This document shows positions 7,666-12,199 of a DNA stretch of 12,199 nucleotides, piece after piece. The translations under genes were made by a program, and so were the position numbers. The stretch is taken from contig JBARRQ010000186.1 of the NCBI GenBank assembly GCA_049644305.1, positions 1 to 12,199 of the forward strand. The letters run 5' to 3'. Position 1 is the stretch's first letter. Each line of letters opens with the position of its first letter. Source of the DNA: AC-32 sp049644305 (GTDB taxonomy: Bacteria; Actinomycetota; Thermoleophilia; Gaiellales; Gaiellaceae). The notes beneath the pieces are model-generated. The model was not told the origin of the DNA and did no database searches. It worked only from the letters and a program-made list of their open reading frames with translations.

Positions 7666-8049
7666 CTACCCGATGGCGCCCATGACCTTGAAGTTCTTGC
7701 TGACGAAGACGTGGTGCGGCCAACTGATCTTGATCATGTGGACTGCGTACGAGCCGTCGCTAAGCTTCAACACACGGTTGACGGTGCCGCCCGGGTACTT
7801 GGCGAGCGCGGCGGACTTTGCCTTGTCCGCAGCCGCTCCCGTGATGATCGTTCCGGTCCGGGGATGCCAGTTCTGAGGGATCTGGCCGACGACTCGCTGG
7901 TTCTGGCCAGGGTGGGCCAGCGTCGCCGCGTTGGCGGCGCCTGACGTCCCGTTGCCGGAACTCGAGTTGACGATTGCGTAGGCACCGATCGCGACCGCGA
8001 TGGCCGCGGTGCCGAGGGCGATGGACCTGGTGAGCTTTCGCGAGAACAT
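7666..8049 (-). CDS. Small secreted or membrane-anchored PepSY-like protein
   Basis: 127 residues. ATG 8049 is preceded by AGGAG with about a seven-base spacer. An N-terminal basic MFSRKLTRS leads into a hydrophobic helix (about 10-26), then a flexible Ser/Gly/Asn-rich segment (28-40). The C-terminal part, from about 70, reads ADKAKSAALAKYPGGTVNRVLKL with later DGSYAVHM and FVSKNFKVMG. This is the pattern of actinobacterial PepSY-like proteins: an Ala/Lys helix, a YPG turn, then strands ending in a short hydrophobic motif. PepSY-type domains are often inhibitory or sensing modules outside the membrane. No partner peptidase or two-component system is adjacent, so a specific role cannot be given. 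The gene appears to stand alone. Confidence 0.75.
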   Translation of the reverse strand: MFSRKLTRSIALGTAAIAVAIGAYAIVNSSSGNGTSGAANAATLAHPGQNQRVVGQIPQNWHPRTGTIITGAAADKAKSAALAKYPGGTVNRVLKLSDGSYAVHMIKISWPHHVFVSKNFKVMGAIG

Positions 8050-8163
8050 CGAGGGACTCCTGAACGGGTGGGTTGACGAGTTGATCCCACTATGCGACGA
8101 GGGGATAAGAGGAACCTGTGATCGCCCTAAAAGGCTCGTGTGAATCTGCTCGGCGGCGCGGCC

Positions 8164-8289
8164 TCAGGAAAGAGCACGCCCGAGAGCCGCTTTGTCGGTC
8201 GGCGCTCCGTGCGTCGGGAGCACGAGCTCGACCGGCAGCTCGAGCAGCGGTTGCAGCGCCTCGAGGCCTCTCTTGACATTCCCGAATGC
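8164..8289 (-). pseudogene. Headless 3' remnant of a metallo-beta-lactamase-fold hydrolase gene
   Basis: The minus-strand frame ending in TGA at 8164 translates to about 41 residues, with LLELPVELVLPTHG followed by APTDKAALGRALS. This closely resembles the C-terminus of MBL-fold proteins, where the final strand carries the last metal-binding His within a THG motif and a short helix follows. Upstream of about 8289 the frame stays open but no longer looks like the family, and the HxHxDH core is absent. It is too short to be a working enzyme. The neighbouring plus-strand promoter begins where the similarity ends. Recognised by eye only. Confidence 0.55.
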
Positions 8290-8319
8290 TGACGGCGCGG
8301 ACCCGGGACGACTTAGGCT
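8289..8319 (+). promoter_or_regulatory. Leaderless promoter of the 8326 gene
   Basis: A -10 hexamer TAGGCT (8314-8319) is followed by exactly six bases and then the GTG start at 8326. A weak -35, CTGACG (8289-8294), lies 19 bases upstream. With no Shine-Dalgarno, transcription would begin at or next to the GTG. The same hexamer and spacing recur before the gene at 12168. Confidence 0.55.
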
Positions 8320-8325
8320 AGATCC

Positions 8326-9147
8326 GTGAGCACGGTGGACAGCCTCGACGAACGGCTCGACCGTCTCTATGGACTCGAGCCTGGTTCATTCGTCGCCGAG
8401 CGCGACCGGCTTGTCCGCGAGCTGCGGTCGGCTGGTGAGCGCGACAAGGCAGACGAGGTCAAGCAACTCCGGAAGCCAAGCCTTCCCGCGTGGACGATCA
8501 ACCAGCTCGCTCGCCGGGAGCGTCGCGAGGTCGACCTCCTCCTCGACGCGGGCCATCGGCTGCTCGAGGCCCAACAGCGTCTGCTCACCGGCGAGGACCC
8601 GGGGCGCCTGGACGACGCGAGGAGGACGGAGCGCGATGCCCTGGCCGGCCTTCATGCTGCGGCACGCCGCATCCTGGCCGAGACCGGCCGCGAGAGCGAG
8701 GGAACGCTCGCCCGCATCATGGGAACGCTGCAGGCGGCCGCTGTCTCGAATGAGGGCCGGCAACTGCTCGCCCGCGGCCGACTGACGGGCGAGCTCGAGG
8801 CCACCGGCTTCGAGTTGCTCGCGCCGTCCGCCCAGAGCAAGCCCTCGACGCGCGGGCGTGCTCAGCAGCGAAAGCCGAAGCGGTCTCAGCCGGCGCAGGA
8901 ACGCCGGCCGCACGTGGTCACCAAGCGGCTCGACCAGTTGCGCGGCAAGCTTGGCGACGCCCGCTCGGCCGCGAGGGCTGCGCAGACCGAGCTCCGAGCG
9001 GCAGAGCAGGACGCCGGGAAGGCTCGCCGCGAGCTGGCTCGGGCCGAGGAGCTCGTGCGCAAGACGCAGGCCACGGTCGATCGAGCTCAGAAGAGCGTCG
9101 AGCGAGCTGAGCAGCAGCTCCGCGAGGCGGAGCGGAGGGCGCGCTAG
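8326..9147 (+). CDS. Actinobacterial conserved protein with C-terminal coiled coil, function unknown
   Basis: 273 residues from a GTG that appears leaderless. The N-terminal part resembles a common but uncharacterised actinobacterial family: LDRLYGLEPGSFVAERDRLV (11-30), then charged helices ending in LRKPSLPAW (48-56). Residues 60-160 are helical, with NEGRQLLARGRLTGEL near 140-155. A basic, Ser/Gln-rich linker (about 168-195) leads to a long Ala/Glu/Arg coiled coil (about 198-273) with heptad-like spacing. No membrane helix, signal peptide or catalytic motif is visible, so it is probably cytoplasmic; the basic linker would be compatible with binding nucleic acid, but that is a guess. It sits between two decayed minus-strand genes. 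Confidence 0.8.
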   Translation: MSTVDSLDERLDRLYGLEPGSFVAERDRLVRELRSAGERDKADEVKQLRKPSLPAWTINQLARRERREVDLLLDAGHRLLEAQQRLLTGEDPGRLDDARRTERDALAGLHAAARRILAETGRESEGTLARIMGTLQAAAVSNEGRQLLARGRLTGELEATGFELLAPSAQSKPSTRGRAQQRKPKRSQPAQERRPHVVTKRLDQLRGKLGDARSAARAAQTELRAAEQDAGKARRELARAEELVRKTQATVDRAQKSVERAEQQLREAERRAR

Positions 9148-9160
9148 CCGAAGGGGCTAG
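9141..9160 (+). terminator. Hairpin overlapping the stop codon of the 8326 gene
   Basis: GCTAGCC (9143-9149) and GGCTAGC (9155-9161, within a base) form a seven-base stem around a short GAAGG-type loop that includes the TAG stop. No T-run follows, so it is at best a weak terminator or an mRNA-end stabiliser. Confidence 0.3.
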
Positions 9161-9264
9161 CCCGGCACTTCGGGCGTGATCTCGGCTACGGCGTACGCGT
9201 TGACCGGCTTGGCGAAGCCCTTGAGCGTGTGGGCGGCGCTTCCGGCCCCGCACGCCTCCTTGGG
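9157..9264 (-). pseudogene. Headless 3' remnant of a class III nucleotide cyclase gene
   Basis: The minus-strand frame ending in TAG at 9157 reads AAHTLKGFAKPVNAYAV followed by AEITPEVPG. A HxLKGF-x-x-PV-x-x-Y-x-V string is characteristic of the C-terminal end of bacterial class III adenylate/guanylate cyclase domains. An in-frame TAG just above 9264 closes the frame upstream, no start codon lies between, and the catalytic core is absent. It is therefore a fragment, about 35 codons long. It overlaps the terminal hairpin of the convergent 8326 gene. Recognised by eye only. Confidence 0.55.
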
Positions 9265-9283
9265 TGTCTAGGTCTGAGAAGAC

Positions 9284-9308
9284 AAAGGCCCCGCGAGGCG
9301 GGGCCTTT
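9284..9308. terminator. Strong intrinsic terminator of the secreted Asp-box protein gene
   Basis: Eleven-base perfect arms AAAGGCCCCGC / GCGGGGCCTTT enclose a three-base loop. It lies 23 bases after the stop at 9332 (minus strand) and ends in TTTG-TCTTCT in that direction. The symmetrical A/T ends mean it can also stop transcription arriving from the plus-strand gene at 8326. Confidence 0.85.
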
Positions 9309-9331
9309 GGATCGAGGAGGGGTTTGTCCGA

Positions 9332-12022
9332 CTACTGCAGCGTGATGCTTCCGCTGATGAGCTCGCCCACGTTGCTGTAGCCGTTGCTCAGGTCGATCTC
9401 GAACACGCGTTGAGCCGGCGCGAGCCCGTCGGTCTCCACGGCGGTGAAGGTGACGGGCAGACCGTTGTCGACTCCCAGGCCGACGATCGTCATCGTCTGG
9501 TTCACGTCGTCGAAGGCAATCGACAGGATCTGCGTCGAGTGGAAGTCCACGCCGGCGCTCTGGTCTTTCACGTCGACGCTGTCTGTGTCGTTCTCCTCGC
9601 AGTGGTCGGCGTCGACGTTGAAGCTGGCCGTCCCGGAGAACTCGCCCTTGATGTCGCCGTTGCCGTCGCCTTCGTGGCAACCGCCGCCTCCGCCTCCGCC
9701 GCCGCCCTCTGCGCCCGGAACGAAGTCATAGGCGCGGACGACGTCGATCAGGTCGAAGAGGACGCCGCCGATCGGGCCGGTGAAGAGCATGAACCCGCCC
9801 GGGTTCGGGGGGACACTCTCGGGCGGCGCATTCAGCGTCATCGTGCTGGCGGTGACGCTGAAGAGCCTTGCCGAAAGCGGCGCGACGCTCGGGTCGAGAC
9901 TCACGTCGGCGATCGGGACGTCGATCGTGATCGTCCCGAACGGCCCGGGTGTGAACGAGCAGGCGCCCGGCGCGGTGATTTGCGTCGTTCCCGGATACGT
10001 CAGGGTGACGCCGCCTCCGAGCAGGAGTGCCGCGTTCTGGCCTGACCAGCAGGTCCCATTGGACTCGAGGTAGACGAACGGGTTCTTCCCGCCGTTCGTG
10101 CAGTCGGCCGCTGCCGACGAGCAGCTTGGGCTGGCGGGAACGAGCCACTGCGTCAGCCACACTGCCACCGTGTCGGGTGCCGGCGGCAGGAGGGACAGGT
10201 TGTTGACCGTCATCCTCACGCGGTAGCACGCCGTCCCTGCCGGATGACAGCCCGAAGGACTGGGCTGGGACATGCTCGAGTGGAGGATGTCGAGGTTCGT
10301 GATGTTGGGGCCGCTGAGGCCGTTCGTCTCGCGCTTTCCGTCACCCGCCGGGTCGCTGGCAGCGTTGAGCAGGATCGGATCGCCGTTGACCTGCGGGTTC
10401 GACGCCGAGACGCTGGAGCCGCCGTTCTGCTTCACGTACATCCCGTGCGGGGCGAACGGCTCGTCGGCGTTGTTCGAGTCCGCATACGCGATCTGCGCCT
10501 CGCCGCGGCTTCCGACACGCAGCTGGAGGAAGTCACCGAGCGTGCGGTTCCCGCACTGGCCACCGAGCACGGTCTGGATCGTCCCCTTGTGGACGTAGTG
10601 CTCCCCGGCCAGGATCGGCGCGCTGAAGCTCGGCGACGACGCGTGGCCGTTCAGGGTCTGCGTCAGGTAGAGGCTCCAGATGCCGTTCGTCGTGGCATCC
10701 GGTCCACCCTTGCCGCCGCCCGTCGTGCCGCAGCTGGAGTTATTCGGGTCGGCCAGCGTCGGCGTGCCGTACCAGGCGATGTCGACGCGGCCGTCATCGC
10801 CCGCCGCCGCCCACGCGAAGACGTTGTTGTGGAGCCCGGGCGTGGGGATCGTCTTCGGGGTCGACCAGCTCGTGCCCTCGTTCGTCGAGTAGCTGTACTT
10901 GAGAACGGTGTCTCCGGTGATTTGACCGGACACGTTCACCGGCGCCTGCTCCCAGACGGCGTAGAGATTGCCGGCCTTGTCGATCGCGAGCGTCGGGAAG
11001 TTGCCCCCGGTCTTGTACCCGGGGAAGCTCGCAACCGGCAGGTCGTCGCAGTTCAGGCCGCTCGGGTCGCTCACATTCGGGAGCGGGGCGCCCCAGCCGA
11101 CCGGGAAGCAGCGGCCGACCGAGATCGACGAGAACGTCGCGTCGTCGTGGATCACGTAGACGTGCTTGACCGCCGTCGACAAGGTCGTGGGGCCGGGGTT
11201 GAGCTTGCCGGTACGCGTGGCGACCGGGCTGACCTCGTCGTTGCCCATGATTCCCTCGTCGCAGCTGAGCGGGCGCGTGACCTTGTAGCCCGGGCCGAAC
11301 TCGATCCCGGCCGTCGGCGCGCCGCCTGTCAGCGGCGACGGCGATCGGTACATCGCCAGGACGTTGTTGACGGCGCCGGACACCGGGCACGTGACCGCGC
11401 CGGGGCCGATCTCGTCGTTGGCGAGGTAGATGTTGTGACCCGCACCGTTGCCGGCGACCTCTGTGACCGAGCCGGTCGTTGGGTTGCCGTCGACCGCGTA
11501 CCACTGCCGGTCGACAGCAGCGTCCGGCACGCCCGTGTTGCTGCACAGGAACGTCGCGCCGTGGTCACCCGAGCGGTACGTGCTGAAGTTGGCGAGCGTC
11601 AGGTCGTTGAAGTACAGGTTGCCGCCGGTGTCGACAGCGAGCTCGCTATCACCACCGCCCGCGCACATTGGCGTTCCTCCGAGGCCGGGCTTTCCTTCCT
11701 TGGCCGTGCCGGCCACGACCCACTTGAACGTCTTGCCGCCATCCTCTGAGTGCCAGATCCAGCTCGTGTTCGAGGAGAGCGAGCCTGGCACGCTCGTGTA
11801 GAGGCGGTTCGAGCTCGTCGGGTCGAGCCGAAGATCTTGCTCGAAGCCAACGCCTTGGATACCGCTGATCGTCGGCTGCCCGAAGGTGGGCTGGGACTGG
11901 CTGGCAGCTCGGGCGGGCTGGGCCCGAGCCCCGGCGAATGCAATCGCGAGTGCAAGTGACAGAACGGCGAGAGCCACGCCGATCGCAAGCGGCCGGCGAT
12001 TCGCCATCTTCCTGCTCTTCAT
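9332..12022 (-). CDS. Large secreted protein: Asp-box (sialidase-like) propeller, beta-rich middle domain, poly-Gly linker, C-terminal domain
   Basis: The frame reaches 12118, but ATG 12022 is preferred: GGAGG lies six bases upstream and a clean signal peptide follows (basic MKSRKMANRR, core 11-30, likely cleavage after AGARA). The product has 896 residues. Asp-box motifs S-x-D-x-G-x-T-F/W occur at 92-99, 151-158 and, in looser form, 379-387, interleaved with D-x-x-GN-LY strands, pointing to a six-bladed sialidase-like propeller over about 45-535. No sialidase Arg triad can be assigned, so hydrolase activity is not claimed. Residues about 545-770 are a Cys-containing beta-rich region. Nine glycines (773-781) join it to a final 115-residue domain with GDGNGD, an acidic patch and a repeated FHST / GLGVDNG / F-x-I-x-LS-x-GYS pattern. 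It probably acts outside the cell. Confidence 0.85.
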   Translation of the reverse strand: MKSRKMANRRPLAIGVALAVLSLALAIAFAGARAQPARAASQSQPTFGQPTISGIQGVGFEQDLRLDPTSSNRLYTSVPGSLSSNTSWIWHSEDGGKTFKWVVAGTAKEGKPGLGGTPMCAGGGDSELAVDTGGNLYFNDLTLANFSTYRSGDHGATFLCSNTGVPDAAVDRQWYAVDGNPTTGSVTEVAGNGAGHNIYLANDEIGPGAVTCPVSGAVNNVLAMYRSPSPLTGGAPTAGIEFGPGYKVTRPLSCDEGIMGNDEVSPVATRTGKLNPGPTTLSTAVKHVYVIHDDATFSSISVGRCFPVGWGAPLPNVSDPSGLNCDDLPVASFPGYKTGGNFPTLAIDKAGNLYAVWEQAPVNVSGQITGDTVLKYSYSTNEGTSWSTPKTIPTPGLHNNVFAWAAAGDDGRVDIAWYGTPTLADPNNSSCGTTGGGKGGPDATTNGIWSLYLTQTLNGHASSPSFSAPILAGEHYVHKGTIQTVLGGQCGNRTLGDFLQLRVGSRGEAQIAYADSNNADEPFAPHGMYVKQNGGSSVSASNPQVNGDPILLNAASDPAGDGKRETNGLSGPNITNLDILHSSMSQPSPSGCHPAGTACYRVRMTVNNLSLLPPAPDTVAVWLTQWLVPASPSCSSAAADCTNGGKNPFVYLESNGTCWSGQNAALLLGGGVTLTYPGTTQITAPGACSFTPGPFGTITIDVPIADVSLDPSVAPLSARLFSVTASTMTLNAPPESVPPNPGGFMLFTGPIGGVLFDLIDVVRAYDFVPGAEGGGGGGGGGCHEGDGNGDIKGEFSGTASFNVDADHCEENDTDSVDVKDQSAGVDFHSTQILSIAFDDVNQTMTIVGLGVDNGLPVTFTAVETDGLAPAQRVFEIDLSNGYSNVGELISGSITLQ

Positions 12023-12066
12023 CTGAGGCCTCCGCGCTCCGTGAATAAGACGGCGCGCTGATACCC

Positions 12067-12082
12067 CCGAATCAGCATTCGG
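12067..12082. promoter_or_regulatory. Palindrome in the promoter region of the secreted Asp-box gene
   Basis: Perfect six-base arms CCGAAT and ATTCGG are separated by CAGC. On the minus strand the palindrome lies between TTGTTT (a possible -35, 12083-12088) and a GTATCA-like -10 (near 12060), about 45 bases before the ATG. This position suits an operator, although a regulator is not identified. Confidence 0.35.
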
Positions 12083-12133
12083 AAACAACGCGTAGGTTCT
12101 TCGCACCTTTTCTCGCACTGCCTGATGACTGCC

Positions 12134-12161
12134 TTGTGCGGGCTCCCGCGCGCGGTAGGCT
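12134..12161 (+). promoter_or_regulatory. Leaderless promoter of the gene at 12168
   Basis: TAGGCT (12156-12161) is followed by six bases and then GTG at 12168, identical in hexamer and spacing to the promoter before 8326. TTGTGC (12134-12139), 16 bases upstream, is a reasonable -35. Confidence 0.5.
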
Positions 12162-12167
12162 CAGCCC

Positions 12168-12199
12168 GTGGCGGTGCTCACGTCTCAGGTCGAGGAATC
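12168..12199 (+). CDS. Start of a divergent leaderless gene (3' partial)
   Basis: The frame from GTG is open to the end of the window and reads VAVLTSQVEE (first residue Met in vivo). Ten codons do not identify the product; the opening resembles some carboxyltransferase N-termini, but that is not evidence. It is divergent from the secreted-protein gene, with 145 bases between the starts. Confidence 0.4.
   Translation, partial: MAVLTSQVEE

Noticed and set aside
10244..11749. Long plus-strand open frame (501 codons) inside the secreted-protein gene
   Set aside because: It is antisense to a gene with a clear signal peptide, ribosome-binding site and domain pattern. Its translation is Arg/Val-rich low complexity, as expected of a GC-driven shadow frame.
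9332..12022. Annotation as an active sialidase
   Set aside because: Asp boxes show the fold only; the Arg triad and catalytic Tyr/Glu could not be assigned.
1..12199. CRISPR arrays, insertion sequences, phage genes
   Set aside because: No regularly spaced repeats, transposase or integrase motifs, or structural phage proteins were seen on either strand.

Overview
The window is about 12.2 kb of high-GC DNA. Codons are strongly GC-biased, starts are often GTG, and two genes show a -10 box (TAGGCT) placed exactly six bases before a GTG start, the pattern of leaderless actinobacterial transcripts. The protein families fit a non-model actinobacterium, possibly in or near the Thermoleophilia. That placement is an inference, not a measurement.

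Layout. (1) 1-4606, plus strand: a two-gene unit. The first gene is a large membrane protein, cut by the left edge, with a GT-C glycosyltransferase-like half followed by an extracytoplasmic beta-propeller-like half. The second is a membrane-embedded spermidine-synthase-like protein. (2) 4607-4891: spacer with a probable terminator and a doubtful 55-codon ORF. (3) 4892-7286, minus strand: two paralogous secreted or membrane-anchored alpha/beta-hydrolase esterases, then a small four-helix membrane protein whose start overlaps the end of the second esterase by 8 bases. (4) 7287-9331: a patchwork holding the 3' half of a tRNA-Cys gene with its 5' half missing, a long perfect hairpin, a small secreted PepSY-like protein (minus), a headless 3' remnant of a metallo-beta-lactamase-fold gene (minus), an intact leaderless actinobacterial coiled-coil protein gene (plus), a headless 3' remnant of a nucleotide-cyclase gene (minus), and a strong terminator. 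(5) 9332-12022, minus strand: a large secreted protein with Asp-box repeats, a middle beta-rich domain, a nine-glycine linker and a C-terminal domain. (6) 12168-12199: the first ten codons of a divergent leaderless gene.

How the parts relate. Most products face the cell surface: a GT-C-like membrane enzyme, a multi-pass synthase-like protein, two exported esterases, a small secreted protein and a large secreted propeller protein. No shared pathway can be shown from sequence alone. No CRISPR array, insertion sequence, transposase or integrase was seen. The most unusual stretch is 7.45-9.26 kb, where three truncated genes lie between intact ones and point to past recombination or deletion.
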